Shown here in pieces: positions 7,933-14,196 of a DNA stretch of 57,741 bases; the stretch's first letter is position 1, and each line of letters opens with the position of its first letter. The stretch is from a virus. The stretch is from positions 1 to 57,741 of IMG/VR virus record IMGVR_UViG_3300036859_000226; one strand, given 5' to 3'. The notes beneath the pieces were generated by a model. The model saw only the letters and a list, made by a program, of their open reading frames with translations. It ran no database searches and had not been told where the DNA came from. The position numbers and the translations under genes are program-made.

Positions 7933-8368
7933 CTTCGTCTCGGGCAACGCCCGTCACGATCATCAGCGGGCCGCCATCTGCGCCCGTGTGCTCATGCCGA
8001 TCGCGCCACTTGGCCGGCTGCCGATTGCGTAGCCAGAGCGAGGCCGCCTGCGTGTCGGGAGGATAATGCTCGATGTAGGGCGCGTAGACCGGCGCGTCTG
8101 CACCGGCTGGCATGAAAATCTTGACTGCTTCGTGGCTATACCCCATCGCCCGATGCTTGAGCGCATGCCCGACTTCGGCATCGGCTACAAGCTTTCCGCG
8201 CGTCATGGCATCCAAGAATTCGGGATGAGCCTTACGCCAGTTATCGAGGGTTGTTTCCCGAACCCCGAAAAAATCGGCGATTTCTACATCGGTCGCCATG
8301 AGCAAACAGAGTTTGTAAACCTGCTCGACGAACTCGGGCCTGTAGTCGGTTGGCCTCCCTCGCGCCAT
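7919..8368 (-). CDS. Terminase small subunit
   Basis: The 149-residue protein starts MARGRPTDYRPEFVEQVYKL and has a helix-turn-helix in residues 20-50 (ATDVEIADFFGVRETTLDNW), followed by a helical region and the block EHYPPDTQAASLWLRNRQP common in phage TerS proteins ahead of this TerL type. It recognises phage DNA for packaging. It overlaps TerL, so the two are coupled. A 5-bp hairpin (GGTCA/TGACC) sits immediately before the ATG and may affect initiation. Confidence 0.85.
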   Translation of the reverse strand: MARGRPTDYRPEFVEQVYKLCLLMATDVEIADFFGVRETTLDNWRKAHPEFLDAMTRGKLVADAEVGHALKHRAMGYSHEAVKIFMPAGADAPVYAPYIEHYPPDTQAASLWLRNRQPAKWRDRHEHTGADGGPLMIVTGVARDEDAKG

Positions 8369-8386
8369 AGGTCAGTCTGCGTGACC

Positions 8387-8560
8387 TTATTTCAGCGACC
8401 CGGCAACATCGCGCCCTTGCGTATGGGCATTCGCTGGCGCCGAGGAAGGGATCTTGATGCGGGAGGGCGTCGGACGGGAGCCGGAGCCGACGGAGGTATT
8501 CTGGGGCTTGGAGGACTGGGGCGGGGCTTTGAGGCCGCCGGTATCGGAGATGAGGGCCAT
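8387..8560 (-). CDS. Small hypothetical protein before terminase
   Basis: The 57-residue frame begins MALISDTGGLKAPPQSSKPQ and is Ser/Pro-rich and probably disordered. I choose the ATG at 8560, preceded by GGGAGTGA, over a GTG at 8623, since a promoter candidate would place the transcript start between them. It ends 18 bp before the small terminase gene. No family recognised. Confidence 0.55.
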   Translation of the reverse strand: MALISDTGGLKAPPQSSKPQNTSVGSGSRPTPSRIKIPSSAPANAHTQGRDVAGSLK

Positions 8561-8602
8561 AATCTGGATCACTCCCAGGGGTGTAACAATGCGCTGATCT
8601 GC

Positions 8603-8631
8603 CTTTACTCCGCGTCGGGCCACTGTGTCAA
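8603..8631 (-). promoter_or_regulatory. Candidate promoter for the terminase-portal-head cluster
   Basis: On the minus strand TTGACA (8631-8626) is followed after 17 nt by GTAAAG (8608-8603). A transcript from here would start about 35 nt before the ATG at 8560. The -35 is perfect and the -10 is fair. The position separates the early/accessory genes from the packaging genes. Confidence 0.4.
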
Positions 8632-8633
8632 CA

Positions 8634-8837
8634 TCATCTAGCCAGTTTCGCGGCGAGCATCGCTCGCCAGATCGCGGCGAGGTATTGAGCCTCGCTGGTC
8701 TGCCGCGCCACGCCGGGGCGCACGATCGCCGCCTGCTCTGCCGCGCGGCTGCCGGCCTCGATCATCGCTGGCGTTACGGCCGACAGTTCCTCTACCAGCA
8801 CGGTAAGGGCGTGTTGGTTGGTTGCTGGGTCGCTCAT
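8634..8837 (-). CDS. Small hypothetical protein
   Basis: The 67-residue, mostly helical, Ala-rich protein starts MSDPATNQHALTVLVEEL. The ATG at 8837 overlaps the stop of the preceding gene as ATGA, so translation is coupled. No family recognised. Confidence 0.6.
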   Translation of the reverse strand: MSDPATNQHALTVLVEELSAVTPAMIEAGSRAAEQAAIVRPGVARQTSEAQYLAAIWRAMLAAKLAR

Positions 8838-9718
8838 ACGCCGCAACCCCCCTCGCAGTCGGCGAAGGCGTCAAAGCCAGTGTCGTCGGGATCAAGATAG
8901 AGGCCGGGCAGTGTGGGTTCGCGTCTGATGCGATCAGCGATTTGTGCATAACTCTCGCGGTCAGGTGACCGGAACTGGCCGTTCGTATAGCCGCGAGCCT
9001 TCGCCAGCCGCTCTTGTTCGCTCCACCACAGCATTTTGTCGGGGTGGTCAATCGTCATGCGCACGAGCGAGCCTTGCCGTTTCAGGAAACAACCGTCGCA
9101 GTTTCCTTCCCAATCACCCGCCAAGCCAAGATCGAACGGTTGCGCGGCCCAGAACGGTTTGACGTGCCCTAGCTTTGTCATTCTCGCCTTGGCGAGCGGG
9201 CACGATCCGAAATGGCCGTCGCGGCGCGAGGCGTTACGAAGGGCTATCCGGTGTACCCGGTGAAGCTCGTCATACCGAAGGCCGAGATACCGTCGGTGCC
9301 ATCCCCAACCAAGCTCATCGCGCACCCAACGTTGCACGGTGCGCATTTTCAATTCCTCGGTGCAGAAGCGCATCTTTGGTCCAGGTAGCATGTAGCCGCG
9401 CGCTTCGAGGAGTTGGACGAATGGTTCCCCGTTACGGCTGGCGCTGTTGTGACTCACTGCCTCTGCCCATTGCCTGCCAGTCTCCGGATCGCGCCGATAC
9501 TCAAGCCATTGGATATGGACGCTCCAATGCACGGACATATCCCGCACGAAATCCAGCGTTGCCGGCATTTCGCGTCCGGTGTTGCAGAAGAACGCAAACA
9601 CATCTGGAGGCAACCTGCCGTCGTGGCGCTCAAGGATGTGATGCAGCATCATCCCCGACGTTCGGCCGCCGCTGACATTGATCGCTGACGGGCCTTGGAG
9701 GCGGAACGGGTCAGGCAT
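8834..9718 (-). CDS. PAPS reductase-like / PP-loop enzyme
   Basis: The 294-residue protein has an N-terminal PP-loop INVSGGRTSGMML (the SGGxxS nucleotide loop of ATP-pyrophosphatase and PAPS-reductase families), the block FFCNTGREMPATLDFV that commonly follows it, and Cys-rich patches CTEELKMR, NCDGCFLKR and CEGGC at the end. Such stand-alone phage enzymes are widespread and their substrate is not known; relatives handle sulfate activation, tRNA or DNA sulfur chemistry. It sits between a secreted nuclease and a small protein. The fold call is good; the reaction cannot be named. Confidence 0.75.
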   Translation of the reverse strand: MPDPFRLQGPSAINVSGGRTSGMMLHHILERHDGRLPPDVFAFFCNTGREMPATLDFVRDMSVHWSVHIQWLEYRRDPETGRQWAEAVSHNSASRNGEPFVQLLEARGYMLPGPKMRFCTEELKMRTVQRWVRDELGWGWHRRYLGLRYDELHRVHRIALRNASRRDGHFGSCPLAKARMTKLGHVKPFWAAQPFDLGLAGDWEGNCDGCFLKRQGSLVRMTIDHPDKMLWWSEQERLAKARGYTNGQFRSPDRESYAQIADRIRREPTLPGLYLDPDDTGFDAFADCEGGCGV

Positions 9719-9721
9719 CGC

Positions 9722-10222
9722 TCATTTCCCCTGCCTCTTGCGCCATTCCCAGGGCCAATCGAACTCACCCGACCATACACCCAATCGCTCGGCCTTCGCC
9801 GCCTCTTGCCGATCCTCGTAGGCTCCGGTCGAGTAGCGCGGCCATACCGCCGCCAACCCGTGGCTGACGAGCATCCCGGCGATGTCGCCCTCAGACGTGG
9901 CACAGGACGCGACGGAGCGCCCATACACATCAATTGAGCGCACGGAGCATGTGGCGGGGCCGCGGGCGAGGATACGCGCCAGCGCCTTCTCGGCCTCTTC
10001 TCCGCAAAACCACGGGATGCGCTCGATGCAAAGCTGGTCGCGCTCGGGCGCGTCGATTTCCGCGAGTCGCACCCGGACGCCGGCGACGATCAGGGTGTCG
10101 CCATCAATGGCTTGCGCGTAGCCGCTGATCGTGACCTGCGCCTGCGGCTCGGGGATGGCGAGCGCGGCGAGGGAGCCGGCGAGGACGAGGCAGGCCAGCG
10201 CGGAGTTTAGGTGGTCGGTCAT
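9722..10222 (-). CDS. Exported thermonuclease-like protein (SNase fold)
   Basis: This 166-residue protein has a Sec-type signal (residues 1-30, LNSALACLVLAGSLAALAIP) and then an SNase domain: YAQAIDGDTLIVAGVRVRLA, IDAPERDQLC, and VYGRSVASC. These match the staphylococcal-nuclease core (DGDTxxV, RLxxIDAPE, YGR), though the later catalytic Glu/Arg pattern was not fully checked. The ATG at 10222 overlaps the stop of the upstream 54-residue gene. It would act in the periplasm or be lytic-stage degradative; cysteines suggest disulfides. Confidence 0.8.
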   Translation of the reverse strand: MTDHLNSALACLVLAGSLAALAIPEPQAQVTISGYAQAIDGDTLIVAGVRVRLAEIDAPERDQLCIERIPWFCGEEAEKALARILARGPATCSVRSIDVYGRSVASCATSEGDIAGMLVSHGLAAVWPRYSTGAYEDRQEAAKAERLGVWSGEFDWPWEWRKRQGK

Positions 10223-10383
10223 GGCTCGTCCGTAGCCGGGAGTGGCGGCAAATCGATTGGTTCCCAATATTGCCAATTTCGGAGGCGCCAAAGAGTACCG
10301 TCGCTAGCAAGAACGATGGTGTTTGCGGGGTTCACGGCGACATTATCAAAGCAGACAACTTGCGCGATTTTTCGATCGTCCAT
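10219..10383 (-). CDS. Small hypothetical protein, 54 residues
   Basis: The reading frame from ATG 10383 to TGA 10219 encodes MDDRKIAQVVCFDNVAVN..., ending in a Pro-rich tail. Its Trp-rich part TLWRLRNWQYWEPI resembles short phage proteins of unknown role. It overlaps its neighbours on both sides by start/stop fusions (ATGTGATGG upstream, ATGA downstream), which is the main argument that it is real. Confidence 0.65.
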   Translation of the reverse strand: MDDRKIAQVVCFDNVAVNPANTIVLASDGTLWRLRNWQYWEPIDLPPLPATDEP

Positions 10384-10469
10384 CACATCACTCCCATCCC
10401 GTCGATCTCATAGGACGGTGCGGCCAGCGCGAGCGCCAGCCCGGCGACGAATAGGAGCTTCCTGAGCAT
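10383..10469 (-). CDS. 28-residue exported or membrane micropeptide
   Basis: The frame ATG 10469 to TGA 10383 reads MLRKLLFVAGLALALAAPS followed by nine residues. It is little more than a signal peptide or single membrane helix. It starts within the stop of the preceding gene (ATGA) and its own stop overlaps the next start, so it sits in a chain of coupled genes. No family recognised. Confidence 0.55.
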   Translation of the reverse strand: MLRKLLFVAGLALALAAPSYEIDGMGVM

Positions 10470-11095
10470 CACTCCCTCCCGCTGCTTCCAGGATCAATCA
10501 ACTGCAAGATTTCCTCGTATTTGCCGAGGATTTCCTTAAGCCGCTGCAAGCCTGCGCGATCCACGTCCGCCGAAATTTCCAGACGGTTGCCCCGGAGCAG
10601 CACACTTAAATCTCCGTCTTGCCCCGCGTAAGCGCTGGAGGCGGAGCGCGGGCCTCCTTGTGGCGTCAGCTTGGGAGCATCAACCACGGTCAGCTCGCTT
10701 GTTGGGATGCCGGTCATACTGCCAAACACCCGCGCATGGCGTCCGTCCTCGGAAAGCCAGTTGACCCGGCGCGGCTTTTCAAACTGGTCCTGCCCATTGC
10801 TCGTCCATTGCACATCATCGCCAATCCTCACTTCCCTTATGGGCGGCGGCGCGGGAGCTGGCGACCCCTCATGTGGTTCCCGCCCCTTGACCGCGACGGG
10901 CGAATCGTCGCTTGGTGCGGCCAACTTGGCAAAAGCTAAATTGGCCTTGTAGAGGGTCAGAAGTAACGCGGCGGCGTTCTCCGCATACCCGAACTCGACT
11001 TTGAGGGTGCTGCGGGCAATCTGGTCAGCGGGTGGCTTGTCGCGCCAGGTCGTCCAAAGGCTGGCAAAAGAGTATCGCGCCCTCGACACATCCAC
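10469..11095 (-). CDS. Hypothetical protein with acidic C-terminal helix
   Basis: The frame gives up to 208 residues from a GTG at 11095. The N-terminal third overlaps the preceding gene by 139 bp and has no Shine-Dalgarno. The central part has a Pro-rich linker, then a beta-rich region IREVRIGDDVQW ... RHARVFGSMTGIPTSELTVV that looks like a small SH3-like fold, and a helical end LQRLKEILGKYEEILQLID. The C-terminal half is convincingly coding; the true start is unclear. Function unknown. Confidence 0.55.
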   Translation of the reverse strand: MDVSRARYSFASLWTTWRDKPPADQIARSTLKVEFGYAENAAALLLTLYKANLAFAKLAAPSDDSPVAVKGREPHEGSPAPAPPPIREVRIGDDVQWTSNGQDQFEKPRRVNWLSEDGRHARVFGSMTGIPTSELTVVDAPKLTPQGGPRSASSAYAGQDGDLSVLLRGNRLEISADVDRAGLQRLKEILGKYEEILQLIDPGSSGRE

Positions 11096-11343
11096 GCGAA
11101 CAACGTTTTTGCAATTAGCCCAAGCCGCACCATTAACGGCACATGCCGGCGTAGAAATTGCCGCTGTTCTGCCTCGGGGAGCGTATGGACGTACTCAAGA
11201 TAGTCGTGGATAGCGGCCGCCAATTTGCTCAACACCTCGTGGTCAGAGGTGCCTTGCACCGCTATGTCGAAATCCAGACAGATCGCCTCCCACGCATTCC
11301 CAGACCCCTCAGCGTAGCAGAGTAGAACCGTCGGACCTTTCAT
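10957..11343 (-). CDS. HicB-like domain protein
   Basis: From ATG 11343 (after GGAG) the 128-residue protein begins MKGPTVLLCYAEGSGNAWEA and continues ICLDFDIAVQGTSDHEVLSK, a pattern seen in HicB-type partial RNase H folds (strand, strand, 'C(L)xxDIxxQGxTxxE', helix). No HicA toxin gene is adjacent, so it is more likely a solitary regulator than an antitoxin. The last 45 residues overlap the next gene in another frame and look less protein-like, so the real end or a frameshift needs care. Confidence 0.6.
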   Translation of the reverse strand: MKGPTVLLCYAEGSGNAWEAICLDFDIAVQGTSDHEVLSKLAAAIHDYLEYVHTLPEAEQRQFLRRHVPLMVRLGLIAKTLFAWMCRGRDTLLPAFGRPGATSHPLTRLPAAPSKSSSGMRRTPPRYF

Positions 11344-11382
11344 GCTCCAACCTCGCTGGTCAACGATTCGCCAGATTGTCAA

Positions 11383-11546
11383 GCGGAAAATTCGCGACTA
11401 ACCAGCTAACACCATTAGGATTAGCGGTTCCTTGACAGGCGTCAAAATGGTTTGATGTTTTGTGAGGCCGCCAGCTCAGTCCCGTTGGGAATCAGAGCGC
11501 CACCACATTTAGCAATGTGTGAACACCAAACCTGGTTTTCAATGGC
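11383..11546. promoter_or_regulatory. Intergenic region with operator-like palindrome
   Basis: This 164-bp gap holds no gene. It contains the inverted repeat TTGAC-AGGC-GTCAA (11432-11445) and AT-rich flanks. TTGACA and TTGACG -35-like boxes occur on the two strands within the repeat but no good -10 follows either. It may control the operon of small exported proteins downstream on the minus strand. Confidence 0.35.
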
Positions 11547-12281
11547 TTAACTGGCTGATTCTGCGCGCCCGATATAGCGCAGCGTGACATTCGCAATCCG
11601 CGCGTCAGCCATGCGTGATGTGCATGCGCAGTCTGTGCTAGGCGAATCGCCTGGTCCCATCTGCGCCCGAATACCGTCGTAATGGCCCTCAAACTCCTTG
11701 GTCGGCTCTCCGCACACGTATTGGCCGTAGATCGCGTCGCGCCCGTGAACCTCGGCGTAACCGTACTCACGCGACCGTGATTGCGCGTAGAAGTGGGCGT
11801 CGTCAACCGCAGCCAGCAGCAACCGGCGCTTCTTCACCCGCTCATCCAGCTGGGCCTTGATCTCGGCGAGCGCCGGCCAGAAGACCTGATTCTCGCCGAG
11901 CCACCGGCATGCCTCGACCACGGCATCCTCGGGATAGGTCGCCAGCAGTTCCCGGTAAATCTGCAGCGTGAGGGCGGTGTCCTGGTCGGGTTCGGTACGC
12001 GCCTTTGTCGACAGGCGCAGCCTCGTCAACTCGGCCATGACCACGCGATCTGCGCAGGGATCGAGGTTGCGCAACAGGATCTGCCGGCATTCCGCCAGCA
12101 CCCCGGGCGGGCAACCAGGCGCGATCGTATAGCCGATGAGTTCCCAATCCCGGTCAGCCTGTTCCACCAGCGGGTGGGAGCCAAGACATGATTTCAACGA
12201 TGCTTGCACGCCCCTTTCGATCTCGTGACAGGTCGGCCGTTGGACGTTGGTTGAAAGCTCGCGTCCGGTCTTCTCGCTCAT
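11547..12281 (-). CDS. Putative replisome-loader-type protein
   Basis: The 244-residue protein starts at ATG 12281 after AAGGAAGGT. Its core, TYPEDAVVEACRW followed by FWPALAEIKAQLDERVKKRR, resembles phage proteins encoded beside O-like initiators in which a helical domain ends with a 'WP.W.E' block and a basic helix; these are often taken as helicase loaders or replisome organisers. The C-terminal 70 residues include Cys and look less ordered. It overlaps the O-like gene by 128 bp. The role is inferred from neighbours and is not certain. Confidence 0.5.
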   Translation of the reverse strand: MSEKTGRELSTNVQRPTCHEIERGVQASLKSCLGSHPLVEQADRDWELIGYTIAPGCPPGVLAECRQILLRNLDPCADRVVMAELTRLRLSTKARTEPDQDTALTLQIYRELLATYPEDAVVEACRWLGENQVFWPALAEIKAQLDERVKKRRLLLAAVDDAHFYAQSRSREYGYAEVHGRDAIYGQYVCGEPTKEFEGHYDGIRAQMGPGDSPSTDCACTSRMADARIANVTLRYIGRAESAS

Positions 12282-13227
12282 CGTACCTTCCTTCGAGGAT
12301 CTTGATCGCGTTCTCGGGATTGATGACCCACCCCAAGTCGGTTTTGAAGCCATTTATCTCACCGCGGAGATAGGGTGAGTCGCGCACCTTGCCGCAGAAC
12401 TCCCGCCACTCGTCGAGACTGCCGTGAAAATTCCCCCGCAGGCGGGCAAGCAGCTTGCCCTTCCGAGAAGCATTCAGCGTCCGCGACAGCGCGATCGTTC
12501 CCACCCCCGCGCACACCTCGTTCCACGTGGAACGCATCGCTTCGGCGACATCCTCCTTCGACGATGGTCTCCTGGGTTCCTCAGATGTGAGGGTCAGGGG
12601 CTCGACGTTCGGGTAGTGCTTCCCGTTCACCCCGTTCAGTGAATGCCCGTGCCCCTCGCCCTCTTCCCCCGCAGCGGGGAGAGGGCCGCCGGCGGCGTTC
12701 GTGGCGGGCTGCCCATCGTTCGTCGGCGTCAAGCCGACAAGAGATTCTCCGTCAGGAGAATCTCCTTCTTCCTTGGGTATAGGGTATAGGGTATAGGGGG
12801 CTATAGGGGGGGCTATAGGGGGGGCTATAGGGGTCGCTGAAATTTCGGTTGGCGATACAGAATTTTCTGTTTGTTTACTGCGCCTTGCGCGGAGGCCTTC
12901 AAGACCGTTTTTTCGGTTAATTTCTCGCCGTTTCTCGTCGCGAACCATTCTCCGATTGTAAATGACGCCGGTTCGCGTCCGGCTGAACACCCCTCTTTGA
13001 GCGAGTTCACCGATGAGCGGCTCTACCTCTGATATGGGTTTTCCGGCCAGCTTGGCGATGTCGTCATTCGAGCAAGCGGAACCCTGGACCGCAAGGTAGC
13101 CTCCCGATCTTGCGGCGACCGAAAGCATCCGCATCCACAATCCCTGAGCCGCGAGGGAACAGAGCGCAAGCGCGCGATCATTGTCCCAATCATTCCAGAA
13201 CCAGCGCGTCGACGGGTTGATACTCAC
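12154..13227 (-). CDS. O-like replication initiation protein with candidate origin in the gene
   Basis: From GTG 13227 (GAGGGG nine bases upstream) the protein has 357 residues. The first 115 residues form a winged-helix-like region (TRWFWNDWDNDRALALCSLA, then CSNDDIAKLAGKPISEVEPL, then GVIYNRRMVRDEK), as in phage replication proteins that recognise DNA. A low-complexity linker with an IAPPIAPPIAP repeat follows, encoded by tandem DNA repeats. The C-terminal domain (EAMRSTWNEVCA ... REFCGKVRDSPYLRGE) resembles the helicase-interacting part of O/DnaT-type proteins. The downstream loader-like gene and the DnaB helicase support a role in initiation. Confidence 0.65.
   Translation of the reverse strand: MSINPSTRWFWNDWDNDRALALCSLAAQGLWMRMLSVAARSGGYLAVQGSACSNDDIAKLAGKPISEVEPLIGELAQRGVFSRTRTGVIYNRRMVRDEKRREINRKNGLEGLRARRSKQTENSVSPTEISATPIAPPIAPPIAPYTLYPIPKEEGDSPDGESLVGLTPTNDGQPATNAAGGPLPAAGEEGEGHGHSLNGVNGKHYPNVEPLTLTSEEPRRPSSKEDVAEAMRSTWNEVCAGVGTIALSRTLNASRKGKLLARLRGNFHGSLDEWREFCGKVRDSPYLRGEINGFKTDLGWVINPENAIKILEGRYDEREDRTRAFNQRPTADLSRDRKGRASIVEIMSWLPPAGGTG
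12519..12534. promoter_or_regulatory. parS-like 16-bp palindrome
   Basis: CGTTCCACGTGGAACG is a perfect 16-bp palindrome. Its inner 14 bases equal the core of the bacterial chromosome centromere site parS as found in pseudomonads (GTTCCACGTGGAAC). It lies inside the O-like gene. A shorter relative is at 20627-20640. No ParA/ParB gene is present here, so binding by host ParB is conjecture. Confidence 0.55.
12741..12764. repeat. Perfect 10-bp inverted repeat in the O-like gene
   Basis: GAGATTCTCC-GTCA-GGAGAATCTC forms a 10-bp stem with a 4-nt loop, 10 bp from the iteron-like tandem array at 12775. Together with the AT-rich stretch that follows the array it may be part of an origin of replication. 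Confidence 0.8.
12775..12833. repeat. Tandem iteron-like array (GGGTATA x3, then G-run + CTATA x3)
   Basis: Three GGGTATA units (12775-12795) are followed by GGGGGCTATA and two copies of GGGGGGGCTATA (to 12829) and a final GGGG. The coding strand reads IAPPIAPPIAPYTLYP, a linker free of obvious constraint. AT-rich sequence with runs such as GAATTTTCTGTTTGTTTAC follows at 12840-12880. Iterons in the initiator gene next to an AT-rich segment are the layout of the lambda origin, so I propose an origin here. Confidence 0.55.
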
Positions 13228-13261
13228 GAAAGCAACCCCTCGCTGATACCTTCTCGGGGCA

Positions 13262-13675
13262 TTACGCTGCCACGAGTTCGGCGGGAATGCTCCAGGCAAT
13301 AGCGGCAGCCTCGATGATGAGGCCCGCGTCCATCAGCAGTCTGCCGGCGTGGGCGGCATCCTTCTCGGTTACAGTCCCGGTGATCTCGCCGTCTAAACCA
13401 ATGCGTGCTTCGCCATAGCGAAACGAGGCCCGATAGAGTGGGAGATTTGACGTGTACATGGCAATCGCCCCCCGAATAAACTTCTGATTTAACTCGGGAA
13501 GCGCCTCGACAAGCTGGTCATATATGCCGATCGCGAGCGGCGACCGGATGTCGCCAGGCTGTGCAAAGCATTCAGGGAAAAGATCATAGATCGGTTGGTA
13601 GGCCAGAAGTTTGCGCGCCCGTATCCGTCGCAGATTGCTGCGATGACGGCGCTGACTACGGGTCAACTTCGGCAC
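13262..13675 (-). CDS. ProQ/FinO-domain RNA-binding protein
   Basis: The 137-residue protein starts at GTG 13675 after AGGGGGATC. After a basic N-terminus (residues 1-22, rich in Arg) it has YDLFPECFAQPGDIRSPLAI, then DQLVEALPELNQKFIRGAIA, a YTSNLPLYRAS segment and RIGLDGEITGTVTEKDAAHA. This order of 'P.PLAIGI.. L...LP ... Y......Y......G..R..LDG...G.VT....HA' is that of the ProQ/FinO domain, an RNA chaperone fold. It is the first gene of the replication group, upstream of the O-like gene by 35 bp. It may control replication or host sRNA use. Confidence 0.8.
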   Translation of the reverse strand: MPKLTRSQRRHRSNLRRIRARKLLAYQPIYDLFPECFAQPGDIRSPLAIGIYDQLVEALPELNQKFIRGAIAMYTSNLPLYRASFRYGEARIGLDGEITGTVTEKDAAHAGRLLMDAGLIIEAAAIAWSIPAELVAA

Positions 13676-13803
13676 GCGATCCCCCTACGATCCCCTGGAG
13701 AAGAGTGAGCGCGAGCCCAACCCAAGTCTGAGCTGGGGATCGTTTAGCTGAACGGGTGCGAACTCGGGGGATCAACCCGAGCGGCCCGCGCTCGCCGACT
13801 ACG
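13676..13803. promoter_or_regulatory. Intergenic region upstream of ProQ-like gene
   Basis: No gene is seen in these 128 bp. There is a 6-bp hairpin CTCGGG/CCCGAG (13765-13783) without a T tract, and an inverted pair CGATCCCC (13678) / GGGGATCG (13735). A TTGACG box on the minus strand near 13812 has no good -10. Control of the ProQ/O-like pair is possible. Confidence 0.3.
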
Positions 13804-13998
13804 CTACGGGAGGCCGGGGCGCGCCGTCAAGACCCCCTTCTGCGGCTTCGGTCGGCGCCCTGTTTTGCGCGGGATCACGCCAATGGCGTTGAGCCGGTGC
13901 CGGGATTCGATGTCTTCCTTCGCAGCTTTGATCGCCGCTTCGCGCCGGGCGCGGTCTTCGGCTGAAGAATATCTCTCTAATTGCGTTTTTTTAGACAC
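13804..13998 (-). CDS. Small basic hypothetical protein
   Basis: The 64-residue frame from GTG 13998 reads MSKKTQLERYSSAEDRARRE, a charged helical N-terminal half, then a basic Arg/Lys/Pro tail. It lies 12 bp after the stop of the preceding gene. It could bind nucleic acid; no family recognised. Confidence 0.5.
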   Translation of the reverse strand: MSKKTQLERYSSAEDRARREAAIKAAKEDIESRHRLNAIGVIPRKTGRRPKPQKGVLTARPGLP

Positions 13999-14010
13999 AC
14001 CAGCACCGCC

Positions 14011-14196
14011 TCAGCGCCGGGCCGGCCAAGGGAGTGGTTTGTCGCTCGGCTCCGGGGTTGCGCGATATCGGAGTCCTTGAGCCCCAGCGTCTGCCTGTCG
14101 CGCGATCAACTCGCACAGCGCCCGAAACTCGGGCCCGATGTAACACCACGGCGGCGGCTTCGCGGCCCAGTCGCAATCGTGTTTGATCGGTTTCAA
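14011..14196 (-). CDS. Small hypothetical protein
   Basis: The 61-residue frame starts MKPIKHDCDWAAKPPPWCYI at an ATG fused with the methyltransferase stop (ATGA, 14193-14196). It has two Cys and several Trp near the N-terminus, and then a helix. Proteins of this size often follow phage methyltransferases, but I cannot assign a role. Confidence 0.55.
   Translation of the reverse strand: MKPIKHDCDWAAKPPPWCYIGPEFRALCELIARQADAGAQGLRYRATPEPSDKPLPWPARR

Noticed and set aside
10957-11343. HicAB toxin-antitoxin pair
   Set aside because: Only a HicB-like protein is seen; no HicA-like dsRNA-binding gene is adjacent on either side.
11432-11460. Plus-strand promoter TTGACA at 11432
   Set aside because: The -10 position reads ATGTTT and no plus-strand gene follows.
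12775-12833. Possible CRISPR-like array
   Set aside because: Units are 7 and 12 bp with no spacers; this is a simple tandem repeat.
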